Origin: Nostoc calcicola FACHB-3891
Lineage (GTDB): Bacteria; Cyanobacteriota; Cyanobacteriia; Cyanobacteriales; Nostocaceae
Assembly: GCF_014697355.1 (NCBI RefSeq)
Contig: NZ_JACJRQ010000018.1
Span: 62,001-126,000 of the forward strand
Reading direction: 5' to 3'
Length of the DNA stretch: 64,000 nt
A program made the translations under genes and the position numbers. Below are positions 8,440 to 16,884 of this stretch, piece by piece. Positions within the stretch are counted from its first letter, which is position 1. The number at the start of each line of letters is the position of its first letter. The notes under the pieces were generated by a model. The model was not told the origin of the DNA. It made no database searches and saw nothing but the letters and a program-made list of their open reading frames with translations.

Positions 8440-9008
8440 TGGTTATCCTTTTTTGTGACTGAATACAAGTCAGTACTTTGATGACATTCGTTAGGCAATT
8501 TTATCTTACTAATTCAACTCAATAACGTAGTTAAAACCACATTATTTATTAACACTGATTCACTCTGTATTTTATTTACTCTAAATTCACATTAGAGATA
8601 CCCAAGTTTTTATCAAAACAATCTCATTTGCTATCCTTCGAGTTCTAGCAGTACCGCCGTTGGGGCAGCCCGCCGTAGGTATGTCGGTGTGTGAAATTGG
8701 AAGTTTAAAAAACAAAAATTTAACTTCTACTTAAGATGATATTAGCCGGTAAATAAACAACAACAATTTTAGCCTTGGTTAAATATTTCCTTAAGTGTCT
8801 TAAGTGTCTTAACTGTCCTTGCATTCTCATTAAAAATATGAAATATTAAGGAGTGACATCAATTTTTGACTGCTGAAATCCCCTGAAAACATAGTTTTGA
8901 GGCGATAAGTTAACAACAAAGTACCTAGTGTTGGTACTTTATTGTTAACGCTGAAATCTTACAGCATAACTCAGGAGTCAAAATTCCGAACTAAAAAAGA
9001 GGTAATTT
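8440..9008. other. Spacer upstream of the TerB-like gene
   Basis: A 569-base AT-rich non-coding stretch between divergent genes. A dispersed GC-rich repeat piece lies at 8648-8685 (CCGCCGTTGGGGCAGCCCGCC), AAGTGTCTT repeats at 8793-8812, and the inverted repeat at 8909-8949. Promoters for both flanking genes must lie here, but no consensus pair is evident. Confidence 0.4.
8909..8949. promoter_or_regulatory. 17-bp inverted repeat upstream of the TerB-like gene
   Basis: The arms GTTAACAACAAAGTACC and GGTACTTTATTGTTAAC pair over 17 bases with one mismatch around a 7-base centre. The repeat ends 59 bases before ATG 9009. It may be an operator, or a hairpin at the start of the transcript. There is no U-tract directly after it, which argues against a simple terminator. 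Confidence 0.4.
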
Positions 9009-9500
9009 ATGAGCGATATCAAACAAGTAGTACCTGCTTCAGAATTCATGAAAAAGAACTTAGGAATTTCCTCAGCTCCCCTTGAAGCATACTTGAACTA
9101 TGGATATGCACTGCTTGCTATTGCTGGAGCCGATGGAGAGGTTTCAGAAGCCGAATTTAACTGGTTACTAAATCATCAGCGTGTAGTTGGCGCTCCTGAA
9201 GAAGTAATAGAGAAATACAAAACATTTGAATACAAAAATGCTAATTTAGAAGATCTGCTAAGCAAGATTACGGTTGATGTTTCTAATTGGTCGAAATCAA
9301 GGACATTGCTGTATCATGCAATTCAAATGGCTCGTGCCGATGATAATTACTCAGTTGAAGAGCAAAAAGCTGTTAAAAAAGCAGCTAACCTGTTAAAGGT
9401 TGAAGATGATATTGCGCTTGCTCTCAGCAGGTTGGTAGAGGCAGAAGAAGCGATAACTGCATTACGCAAAGCGCTACTAAAGACTGAGGTTTTAGCTTAA
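9009..9500 (+). CDS. TerB-like domain protein
   Basis: This 163-residue, all-helical protein has the TerB-type pattern of acidic residues: LLAIAGADGEVSEAEFNWL in the first half and AIQMARADDNYSVEEQKAVKKAA in the second. In TerB itself such acidic loops bind metal. Family members are cytosolic and linked to tellurite resistance, stress signalling or membrane-associated complexes. No other ter gene is nearby, so the role here is unknown. GAGGT seven bases before the ATG supports the start. An inverted repeat at 8909-8949 sits in its leader. Confidence 0.72.
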   Translation: MSDIKQVVPASEFMKKNLGISSAPLEAYLNYGYALLAIAGADGEVSEAEFNWLLNHQRVVGAPEEVIEKYKTFEYKNANLEDLLSKITVDVSNWSKSRTLLYHAIQMARADDNYSVEEQKAVKKAANLLKVEDDIALALSRLVEAEEAITALRKALLKTEVLA

Positions 9501-9685
9501 TCGAGCAGAACGCGCACATCCCCAGATTGAGTAATTAGGATGAGCGCAGTCTCATCAGGCCTAGGCCTGTTTTGAGGTATTAAAAAACTTTAAACAAAAT
9601 CTATTCAGATATAGCCGTTTATTGGCTATTAACTTGTGAATTCACAAGCCCTAACTATAGCGTCAGCTTAGTTAGGGCAGTTAAT

Positions 9686-11875
9686 TTATAACAACTTATC
9701 TGGTGTAATTGGCAGGTCACGAATACGTTTACCTGTGGCATGATAAACTGCATTGGATATGGCAGCCGCTACGCCAACAATGGGAAGTTCTCCCAGGCTT
9801 TTAGTTCCTAGTGCATTCACATAAGCATCTTGTTGTTCAACAAATTGCACTTCCATATTTGGAATATCTGCATGAACGGGAATCAAGTAATCTGAAAGAT
9901 TAGCGCCAACTATTCTGCCTTGATTAGCATCGATTACGGTTTTTTCCATCAATGCCATGCCAATTCCCCAAGTAATTCCCCCGACAACTTGACTGCGTGC
10001 TGTCTTGAAGTTGAGAATTCGCCCTGCATCATAAACGCCTACGCAACGTCTGATTTTGATTTCTCCCAAAAGTTCATCAACGGCGACTTCTACAAAGATG
10101 GCACCAAAAGAGTGTTTGGCATAGTTTTTACTCTCTGGGTTGGGTGAGGTTTGTTCTGTGACTTCTAAACTTTCTAATCCCTGACGCCGCAAAATATCGG
10201 TGTAGCTGTCTCGCTGGGATGGATTTTGTTTTAAAAATATTTGCCCTGACTCAACTGTAATATCTTCTACTTGAGATCCATACAGAGGGGAATTTGAATC
10301 TACGATCGCCATTTCAATTATTTTATCTCGTGCGGCGATCGCTGCTTTATGCACCGCCGGAGAAACACTGCCAACTGTAATTGAATTGCCTGTGATGGGG
10401 GCTTTAGGAAAGTTGCTATCACCTAGTTCAAACTGCACTGGTAAACCTAATGCCTCAGCGGCTACTTGACTCATAACTGTATATGTGCCTGTACCGATGT
10501 CTTGAGTACCAGTTTGTACTTTCACCTCTCCAGTGGCAAAAATTTCTACTTTCACTGATGCTGAACCAGAGTTGCTGGGAAATGTCGCACTTGCCATTCC
10601 CGAACCAATCAAAAAATCACCTTCTCGCCTGGAACGCGGAACTGGGTTGCGTTGCGACCAACCAAATATTTCTGCACCTTTTTGGTAACATTGTTTGAGA
10701 GATTTACTTGACCAAGGTAATCCTGTGTGCATATCGATATCTGCATGATTTCTCAGTCGCAGTTCAATGGGGTCAATATTTAAGGCAGATGCCAGTTCAT
10801 CCATTGCTGATTCTAGAGCAAACATCCCTGGTGCTTCTCCTGGGCCGCGCATAAAGGTTGGTGTGCCGGCGTTGATGCGTCCCACACGATATTTCACTTC
10901 CAAATTGTCACAGGCGTACATCATTGTTGTTGGCGCACCAACGGGTTCTACAAAGTCATCAAATTGGGATGTTAAAGACGTGCCGATGTGAGTAATAACT
11001 GTTAGTTTACCTTCCTTGGTTGCACCTAGCGTTAGATGCTGTTGAGTTTGGGAACGGTAGCCGCAATTAGTGTACATTTGCGATCGCTCTAACGCAACTT
11101 TCACCGGTCGGTTGACTCGTTTGGCGGCGATCGCACAAAGAATTGTATGAGACCTTAAAAGTGCTTTACAACCAAATCCCCCGCCTAAATATTTGCAGAT
11201 GACGCGGACATTTTCTTGGGGAATATTCAAAGCAGATGCGATCGCTCTTTGGGTTGCAGAAATGCCTTGACTGGTTTCATACAATGTCAAATTGTCCCCC
11301 TCCCACATCGCTATGGTTGCAGAAGGTTCTAGGGGATTATGATGTTCCATTGGTGTGGAATAAACTTGCTGCACGAGAATGTCTGCTTGTGCTTTTCCAG
11401 ATTCTATATCCCCTCTGGTAATTTTACCTGGCATGATGCCAAAATATACTGTTTCTGGTTCAAATATCTCTGCCTCTGCTAATGTCATTGTTGGCGATGC
11501 TTCTTCGTAGATAACTTTGACTAAAGCAGCGGCAGTTTGGGCTTGTTCTAAAGTTTGGGCAACTACAATTCCCAGCTGTTGACCATTGAAATAAATGTTG
11601 TCATCTTTGTCGGTTGGTTGAGTTTTTGGAGGAGAAAAGAAGGGTATTTTAATTAACGATGGTGTTTGGTCATAAGTAATGATATCTATTACACCAGACA
11701 CAGTTAACGCTGTGGATGTGTCTATTTCAAGAATTTTGCCACTGGCGATCGCACTTTGAAAAATTACGCCATAAGTCAGATTCTCTATGGGCACATCGGC
11801 TGTATATGGCGCTTGTCCTGTTACTTTCAGTTTACCATCAACGCGATCTACTGGTTTACCAATAATTTTACTCAT
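9686..11875 (-). CDS. paoC: Molybdopterin-binding subunit of a PaoABC/xanthine dehydrogenase-type hydroxylase
   Basis: This 729-residue catalytic subunit of the molybdenum hydroxylase family opens IGKPVDRVDGKLKVTGQAPYTADV. It contains the cofactor-binding segments KYLGGGFGCK and FMRGPGEAPGMFALE, plus GTQDIGTGTYTV, and ends with KSLGELPIVGVAAAI, where the Glu corresponds to the catalytic base of the family. The Mo-MCD or Mo-MPT cofactor oxidises aldehydes or N-heterocycles with water as oxygen donor. The small and medium subunits lie at 13918-15427 on the same strand, but about 2 kb upstream, separated by a dioxygenase gene. Its length matches E. coli PaoC (about 730). The substrate cannot be told from sequence. 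Confidence 0.9.
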   Translation of the reverse strand: MSKIIGKPVDRVDGKLKVTGQAPYTADVPIENLTYGVIFQSAIASGKILEIDTSTALTVSGVIDIITYDQTPSLIKIPFFSPPKTQPTDKDDNIYFNGQQLGIVVAQTLEQAQTAAALVKVIYEEASPTMTLAEAEIFEPETVYFGIMPGKITRGDIESGKAQADILVQQVYSTPMEHHNPLEPSATIAMWEGDNLTLYETSQGISATQRAIASALNIPQENVRVICKYLGGGFGCKALLRSHTILCAIAAKRVNRPVKVALERSQMYTNCGYRSQTQQHLTLGATKEGKLTVITHIGTSLTSQFDDFVEPVGAPTTMMYACDNLEVKYRVGRINAGTPTFMRGPGEAPGMFALESAMDELASALNIDPIELRLRNHADIDMHTGLPWSSKSLKQCYQKGAEIFGWSQRNPVPRSRREGDFLIGSGMASATFPSNSGSASVKVEIFATGEVKVQTGTQDIGTGTYTVMSQVAAEALGLPVQFELGDSNFPKAPITGNSITVGSVSPAVHKAAIAARDKIIEMAIVDSNSPLYGSQVEDITVESGQIFLKQNPSQRDSYTDILRRQGLESLEVTEQTSPNPESKNYAKHSFGAIFVEVAVDELLGEIKIRRCVGVYDAGRILNFKTARSQVVGGITWGIGMALMEKTVIDANQGRIVGANLSDYLIPVHADIPNMEVQFVEQQDAYVNALGTKSLGELPIVGVAAAISNAVYHATGKRIRDLPITPDKLL

Positions 11876-11914
11876 AACCGTTGCTTTCCCTATTCTAGGT
11901 TTTATGCAGCCTCA

Positions 11915-11981
11915 TATAGGAATCCTATTTGATTTTTGAAAAAAATTCTCTACACTTCATAAATCAAATCGGACTACTATA
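11915..11981. mobile_element. Small inverted-repeat element (TATAGGAATCC ends)
   Basis: The left end TATAGGAATCCTATTTGATT and the complement of the right end TATAGTAGTCCGATTTGATT match at 16 of 20 positions around a short centre. The left arm is nearly identical (26 of 28) to the left end of the element at 23974-24077, so the two belong to one family. It lies between the paoC start and the end of the PhyH-like gene. Confidence 0.45.
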
Positions 11982-11999
11982 TAGAATTGGTATGAGAAA

Positions 12000-12959
12000 T
12001 TATGCTTGAGAATTAATCATAGTTCGCAAAATTAATGGGTCTCTTGTATCATGCTGCATATTGTAATCAATTGTGCCAAACTCCACTTGTAACATCAGGC
12101 GGTCTTTATTAATTGGAGTAGTTCCTTTATGAAAACAAAAGGTGTCTTCAGCAAAGCCAAACCCTGCTTTGCCATAAATAGTTACTAATGATTTTGGTTG
12201 ATAATAGTTAATAATTTCTTCGTCACTTTCACATTTAGGTAATAATAAATATGAAAACTTTTTATGCTTGTGACTGCCTTTAACACAAACATGAGGTCCA
12301 CCTAATGCATCAACATCAGTTAAATAAAAGAAAAATTTTAAAAAGCGATAATCATCTAGATCGTAATGAAACATTTGAAATGTTTTCATTTGTTCAAGCT
12401 TTGTTGTTTCTCCAGCAAAACTCCACCATAATTGATTAGATAAATGTACTGGCTTACACTCTAAATACTGAGCAGCTATTGCCAATAGTTTAGGATCGTT
12501 TTGCAGCTTTTTAATAGCAGGACAATGTAAAGCTGTATTAAAATATCCAGCTAATTTAAATGTTTGACTATAATGCTTTTCCGCTAATTCCTTTTGAGAA
12601 TAAAAAAACCCTAAATGAGGTTTATAATCACCATAACAAGCATGAAAATCAGCAAATTTAACTATTTCTTTTACTATTTCTTCTGGAAGATTAATACCCA
12701 AATAAAATCCATTTTGCTTAAGATTATTGACTACCAAGTCCACATCAATATCCGGAAATAAACTAGAGCTTTCATTTAGAAATTTTTGAGAAAAATCTTT
12801 ATTTTTATTATGTAACAAATCTCTGAACGTTCTTCCTATGCCGAACCTAGCAACTTTACGCATCAACAACCAACGAGGGTTTTTAGTTAAACCTATATAA
12901 TTTTCATAACAAATATTATATTGCAAAGGAAATTTTTTTTTGATTTTTTTTAGCATCAT
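12000..12959 (-). CDS. Phytanoyl-CoA dioxygenase (PhyH)-like Fe(II)/2-oxoglutarate oxygenase
   Basis: This protein of about 319 residues is AT-rich and Lys/Asn-rich, unlike the pao genes on either side. A plausible iron facial triad is visible: HYD in MFHYDLDDYRFLKFFFYL for the first His and Asp, and the distal His in FCFHKGTTPINKDRLM, whose Arg would bind 2-oxoglutarate. GGPHVCVKGSHKHKKF is typical of PhyH relatives, which hydroxylate or halogenate small molecules. ATG 12959 is preferred to the in-frame TTG 12965; no good ribosome site is visible. The gene sits between paoB and paoC on their strand. Substrate unknown. Confidence 0.7.
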   Translation of the reverse strand: MMLKKIKKKFPLQYNICYENYIGLTKNPRWLLMRKVARFGIGRTFRDLLHNKNKDFSQKFLNESSSLFPDIDVDLVVNNLKQNGFYLGINLPEEIVKEIVKFADFHACYGDYKPHLGFFYSQKELAEKHYSQTFKLAGYFNTALHCPAIKKLQNDPKLLAIAAQYLECKPVHLSNQLWWSFAGETTKLEQMKTFQMFHYDLDDYRFLKFFFYLTDVDALGGPHVCVKGSHKHKKFSYLLLPKCESDEEIINYYQPKSLVTIYGKAGFGFAEDTFCFHKGTTPINKDRLMLQVEFGTIDYNMQHDTRDPLILRTMINSQA

Positions 12960-13401
12960 AAACAAGTTTTCTTAACAGCTAATATCCAGCTAATAGTTGT
13001 CAATTTTTTTTCAGACTAATACTAAAGTTTTACTTTCATGAACTTAAGAGTTACTTAAATAATACTTGTATCTAATGCAGAGTGGCTGAATGAAAAAGTA
13101 ACTTCACTCAAACTTTTTGCTGTTTTTAAAAGCTGGATTATGTCTTTTCGCGCAGCGATTTGGTAGTACCTGGAAACTTCAGCACTCAGAAAAACTTAAT
13201 TTTTTAGTCAAGTCCTCAAATGTACTTACAGAGATAATTCAGGACTTAACAAACAATACTCATAACTGCTCCAACATAGTCTTAATTTCTCGATCGGCTA
13301 ATTGAGAGATAACAAATTATTAAGGCTAGTACCAGTTTATGAGCTAGCTTTTTGCTTTACAAGCAATGAAAGAAATATTACAACCTAAATAATTTCCAAT
13401 T

Positions 13402-13440
13402 AGTGATATTCGTCACAGTAAAAGTGTGACGAATATCACT
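13402..13440. terminator. Perfect 15-bp hairpin with following T-rich tract
   Basis: The arms AGTGATATTCGTCAC and GTGACGAATATCACT are perfectly complementary with a 9-base loop. On the plus strand the stem is followed within 20 bases by TTTTAGTTTTT, which would suit termination of a plus-strand transcript. No real plus-strand gene ends nearby, so it may instead stabilise the 3' end of the paoAB transcript coming from the right, or be an operator. Confidence 0.35.
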
Positions 13441-13530
13441 GTTAGAATTTTAGTTTTTACCACACCCTAACCCTTCCCTTGACAAAGGGCTATAGCATGT
13501 GGATAAGGTTAAAAACCGCATCTTTCGTAA

Positions 13531-13739
13531 GGCACAGCAATGCTCATAGGTGTCAACTTAATGTGAAACCCTCATGAAGACGTGATATTGAGTTCACTTA
13601 CTTAGGGTTACTCACCGCGTTACCCCACCCCGGTTTTGTCTAAAACCAAAACCTCCCCTCCCCTTATCAAGGCGAGGGGTAACGCGTATGTGAGACAAGC
13701 ATTTAAGCTTAAGTTGATACCAATGAGCAATGCTGTGCC
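13531..13739. mobile_element. MITE-like element with GGCACAGC..CAACTTAA ends
   Basis: The left end GGCACAGCAATGCTCATAGG (continuing TGTCAACTTAA) matches the complement of the right end GGCACAGCATTGCTCATTGG (continuing TATCAACTTAA) at all but three or four of about 31 positions. The 209-bp body has an inner imperfect inverted repeat, CGCGTTACCCC and GGGGTAACGCG (13617-13685). No transposase is present. Confidence 0.55.
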
Positions 13740-13917
13740 CCTACAGCATGGTGTATTTACGTAGTTTACCGCCGTAGGCATCGCACGATAATTAAGAAAA
13801 GCCTGAAACAACCGGGAGCATCCTTAATTCACACCACGATGCATGGAAATTCCTAACCGATCGATAAAACCATATAACTGAACTCTAGGCTTAAAAAACT
13901 CAAGGAGTAGCCGTTGC

Positions 13918-14892
13918 TCAAACGGCACAAGAAGTTGAAAGCCCACGAATTAAAGCACGTTTCACTAATTCAATCTTGAATTCATTGTGTGTTTGCGGCT
14001 TCGCTTCTTTAATTGCAAGTTCGGCTGCGGCTGTGAATGTAGCTGTATTGATGGCTTTTCCTTGAATAAATTCTTCAACTTCCCATGCACGCCAAGGTTT
14101 AGGCGCTACTCCTCCAAAAGCGATGCGTGCTGATTTGATCGTATTTTGTTCTGTTTCTAAGGCAATAGCTACGGAAACGAGAGCAAATTCATAACTAGCG
14201 CGATCTCTAACTTTTAAATAATGAGATTGATATCCAAAATCTGGAATTTCAATAGCAACAATTAATTCTCCAGCCTGTAATAAAGTTTCTGTTTGTGGTG
14301 TCTCATCAGGCAAAAGATAAAAATCATGAATTGAAATTCGCCGTGTTTTTTCTACGCCTTGAATACAAATGATTGCATCTAATGCCGTCAAAGCTACAGC
14401 TAAATCTGACGGATGAACAGCAATACATTGTTCGCTAGCTCCAAAAATCGCGTGCATCCGATTGTAGCCTGTAATTGCCGCACAACCTGTACCTGGAGTG
14501 CGTTTATTACAGGGAAAAACTGGGTCACGAAAGTAACCACAGCGAACTCGTTGCAATAAATTCCCGCCCACAGTTGCCATGTTTCGCAGTTGTGGCGAAG
14601 CACTTTGTAGCAAAGCCTGACTAATTACTTGATAACATTTTTGAACTTGAGAATGAAAGGCTACATCAGTCAATCTACAGATTGCACCAATGCGAATACC
14701 ATCAGTTTTAAATTCAATATCTGCTAGTGGTAAACTGTTAATATCAATTAATGTATTCGCTACTTGTACGCCATCTTTGATCAATCCCAATAAATCAGTT
14801 CCACCAGCAATAAATGCTGCTGTTTTGTCTTGGTCAATTGTGGCGATCGCTGTTTCTTCTGAAAAAACTTTAGCATAATTAAATGGCTGCAT
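13918..14892 (-). CDS. paoB: FAD-binding subunit of a PaoABC-type molybdenum hydroxylase
   Basis: This 324-residue medium subunit has the FAD-binding signatures AAFIAGGTDLLGLIKDG and SPQLRNMATVGGNLLQR. The segment RCGYFRDPVFPCNKRTPGTG is followed by Cys, giving three closely spaced cysteines as in PaoB-type subunits that carry an extra 4Fe-4S cluster; this favours the Pao branch over plain xanthine dehydrogenase. The CO-dehydrogenase flavoprotein C-terminal domain follows. The ATG lies within the end of paoA (14-base overlap), implying translational coupling. paoC is not next in line; about 2 kb intervene. Confidence 0.88.
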   Translation of the reverse strand: MQPFNYAKVFSEETAIATIDQDKTAAFIAGGTDLLGLIKDGVQVANTLIDINSLPLADIEFKTDGIRIGAICRLTDVAFHSQVQKCYQVISQALLQSASPQLRNMATVGGNLLQRVRCGYFRDPVFPCNKRTPGTGCAAITGYNRMHAIFGASEQCIAVHPSDLAVALTALDAIICIQGVEKTRRISIHDFYLLPDETPQTETLLQAGELIVAIEIPDFGYQSHYLKVRDRASYEFALVSVAIALETEQNTIKSARIAFGGVAPKPWRAWEVEEFIQGKAINTATFTAAAELAIKEAKPQTHNEFKIELVKRALIRGLSTSCAV

Positions 14893-15427
14893 CTTCCATT
14901 TCCTCTAGAACATCCTGAATCGCTGTAATAATATTCGGATATGCTCCACAACGACAAAGGTTTCCACTCATCTTCTCTCGAATTTCTGTTTCAGATTTTG
15001 GGATTTTTTCTAATATCATCCCTACGGCAGATACAATTTGTCCCGATGTGCAGTAGCCGCATTGAAAAGCATCATGGGTGATAAAGGCTGTTTGTAGAGG
15101 ATGAAGTTTACCATCTTGTGCTAATCCCTCAATAGTAGTAATTGCAGCGTCGATGTGCATTACTGCTAATGTCATACAGGAGTTAATTCGCCGATTATTA
15201 ACTAATACAGTACATGCGCCACATTCACCGCGATCGCAAGCTTTTTTTGTACCCATCAAACCCAGTTTTTCCCGTAGTGCATCGAGTAAAGTAACGCGAG
15301 GTTCTAGTTTGAGTGAGTACGACACATTATTGACATTCAGCGATAATTCTGCTTCCTCGGAACTCAATATTTTTAATTCCTGGGTAACAGAGTTTGAATT
15401 GATTGCAACCAAGGAATTTTCTTCCAT
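14879..15427 (-). CDS. paoA: 2Fe-2S subunit of a PaoABC-type molybdenum hydroxylase
   Basis: This 182-residue small subunit has the plant-type 2Fe-2S motif CDRGECGACTVLVNN and the second cluster motifs QCGYCTSGQI and GNLCRCGAYPNI. It shuttles electrons from the Mo centre to FAD. Unlike E. coli PaoA no twin-arginine signal is present; the N-terminus is polar, so the complex is probably cytosolic. It is the promoter-proximal gene and overlaps paoB by 14 bases. Upstream lies the repeat element at 15462-15672, which may separate or carry the promoter. Confidence 0.9.
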   Translation of the reverse strand: MEENSLVAINSNSVTQELKILSSEEAELSLNVNNVSYSLKLEPRVTLLDALREKLGLMGTKKACDRGECGACTVLVNNRRINSCMTLAVMHIDAAITTIEGLAQDGKLHPLQTAFITHDAFQCGYCTSGQIVSAVGMILEKIPKSETEIREKMSGNLCRCGAYPNIITAIQDVLEEMEDAAI

Positions 15428-15461
15428 GTTTCATGCAGATGTGAATAATTCAATTATTGCC

Positions 15462-15672
15462 TAATTTTAGATTTTAGATTTTAGATTTGAAATTTTGGAT
15501 TATCGATCCAAAACTTGAAATCAGGTTTTACAGGAAGCTTGCTTTGTTTGTGGAACAAATCCTTTCATCCAAAATCTACAATTTTTTACTTAAGCCCATA
15601 TGTAAAGAGCAGGGATGCTGGAGGTATGGGTATGAGATCGATCCAAAATCTAAAATCTAAAATCTAAAATTA
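15462..15672. mobile_element. Inverted-repeat element with ATTTTAG tandem ends
   Basis: The left end TAATTTTAGATTTTAGATTT and the right end (complement) start with the same 20 bases; each is a tandem of TTTTAGA heptamers and continues inward into TTTTGGAT..ATCGATC. The 211-bp body has no coding capacity. The heptamer array recurs at 57058-57075 and 62275-62297. It occupies the spacer between paoA and the gene ending at 15713. Confidence 0.5.
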
Positions 15673-15712
15673 TTTGGCAGTAATGTTCCAGTAAATAAGC
15701 TATATAGCCAAT

Positions 15713-15996
15713 TTAGAGGTGTTTTTGGTAATATTCCTCTATGCCGCCTACAGCTTTTAATAATGGCGAATCTAACGGTTCAATCCAATCCGCCACTTCA
15801 CGAGCCAAACCAAGAGTTGAGACTCCTCCTGATGGTTCAAGTTTACCATTTATTGCCTTACTTTTAATAGATTGTAGGGCATTTATGACGTTATTTAAAC
15901 GTGGTGAAGATTCGGTTTTTTTGTCTTTGAGCATCTGTTCGGTAATCTCAGAAGCTCGATCGATCAGCTTGATAAATTGTTCTGTGTTGGTTTCCA
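15713..15996 (-). CDS. Small hypothetical protein, possible partner of the upstream ART-like protein
   Basis: About 94 residues, mostly helical and cytosolic (METNTEQFIKLIDRASEITE at the start). No family is recognised. It follows the ART-like gene by only 6 bases if ATG 15996 is used; a TTG at 16012 would overlap that gene by 10 bases. This tight coupling to a toxin-like exported protein is what an immunity protein or other dedicated partner would show, but nothing in its sequence proves that. Confidence 0.6.
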
Positions 15997-16002
15997 TAAA
16001 TT

Positions 16003-16506
16003 TTACGGGCAACTAAACTTTTCTGCAACAATATTTCCTTCCTCAGACCACTTGATATTTGGATCTTTTGAGTCTTTAATGAATGTCTGTTGTCCACCAC
16101 CTGGATAGCATTCTTTAGGAGTCTGGGGGCCAACAATGCCTTGATAAGTTAGGGTTCCTGCTGGCAAAGTTACTGTTAGTATCTGAGTGGCTTGATTACC
16201 CCATTCTTGATTGAGAGCTAGATTCTTGATTACTTCTACATTCGTTTTATATTTGTCAGTTGTTAAATACCTGCCATATTTGTTGTTACTGCTACTATAG
16301 TAGCGATAAAAAGTTTGGGGTTGCTCTAATTTTACTTCCTTACATTCTGAATTTAGGAAGGTAATGGCAATATCAGCTGGTAGAGGGCATGAGGCACTAA
16401 CTTCTTGGGCAAGGACTTGTGGTGGATTTACAACACGGGGTAATGAACCGACTGAAAAACTCACAAGGCCTAAACCAATATATATGGAAGCTGATTTAAA
16501 TTTCAT
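16003..16506 (-). CDS. Secreted ADP-ribosyltransferase/TNT-like domain protein
   Basis: About 167 residues from ATG 16506. The N-terminus is a signal peptide (MKFKSASIYIGLGLVSFSVG, then VLAQE as likely cleavage site). The mature part has the pattern FYRYYSSS (Arg68), GRYLTTD, LALNQEWGNQAT, VTLPAGTLTYQG and YPGGGQQTFI, which resembles the ART-like toxin domains found at the ends of polymorphic toxins and the related TNT NAD-glycohydrolases; there Arg and Gln residues act on NAD. The call comes from motif memory only. An upstream ATG at 16557 would extend the N-terminus past the signal. A small gene follows 6 bases downstream. Confidence 0.55.
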   Translation of the reverse strand: MKFKSASIYIGLGLVSFSVGSLPRVVNPPQVLAQEVSASCPLPADIAITFLNSECKEVKLEQPQTFYRYYSSSNNKYGRYLTTDKYKTNVEVIKNLALNQEWGNQATQILTVTLPAGTLTYQGIVGPQTPKECYPGGGQQTFIKDSKDPNIKWSEEGNIVAEKFSCP

Positions 16507-16884
16507 ACAAACTCTGTTCACAATCATTTTTGAATACAAAAATGATACAGCAAACATTGCACCCTACGGTAGATTTTTTTAGAGATAAAAGTTGAGTTTG
16601 GGTAATTTATTGCCAAAATGGACGTAATGATATCTAATTCCAGTTTGTGAGATTGACAAAAATTCTCTAGGTGTGAATTTTTTGTTACCACCAGTAACCA
16701 CAGGGCTGATGACAACCCATCAGAACACCAATTCCGGTTGATTCTTCAGGAAGATTGACTAAAAAATACTCAAGAGTCAGAATAGCAAGTGTGAATCTGG
16801 CTCAAACGTGAGGTTGCAGAGCAACTAACTTGAGGCATAGAAAAAGCAGATGTATTTGTGGGGATATTCTTTCTGACTTTTAAT
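16507..16884. other. Divergent promoter region
   Basis: 378 bases between the divergently transcribed ART-like gene and the FAD monooxygenase. It is AT-rich in the first half. No repeats of the dispersed families and no clear promoter elements were recognised. Confidence 0.35.

Larger units (their letters stand above)
12960..13917. other. Gene-poor region splitting the pao operon
   Basis: Almost 1 kb without a convincing gene. A 62-codon plus-strand frame at 13117-13305 has no recognisable features. The region contains the perfect inverted repeat at 13402-13440, the inverted-repeat element at 13531-13739, and a GCCGTAGGCATCGC repeat piece at 13770. It may be the scar of several insertions between paoB and paoC. 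Confidence 0.45.

Noticed and set aside
13117..13305. 62-codon plus-strand ORF in the pao gap
   Set aside because: No ribosome site, no recognisable motif and weak composition; more likely chance.
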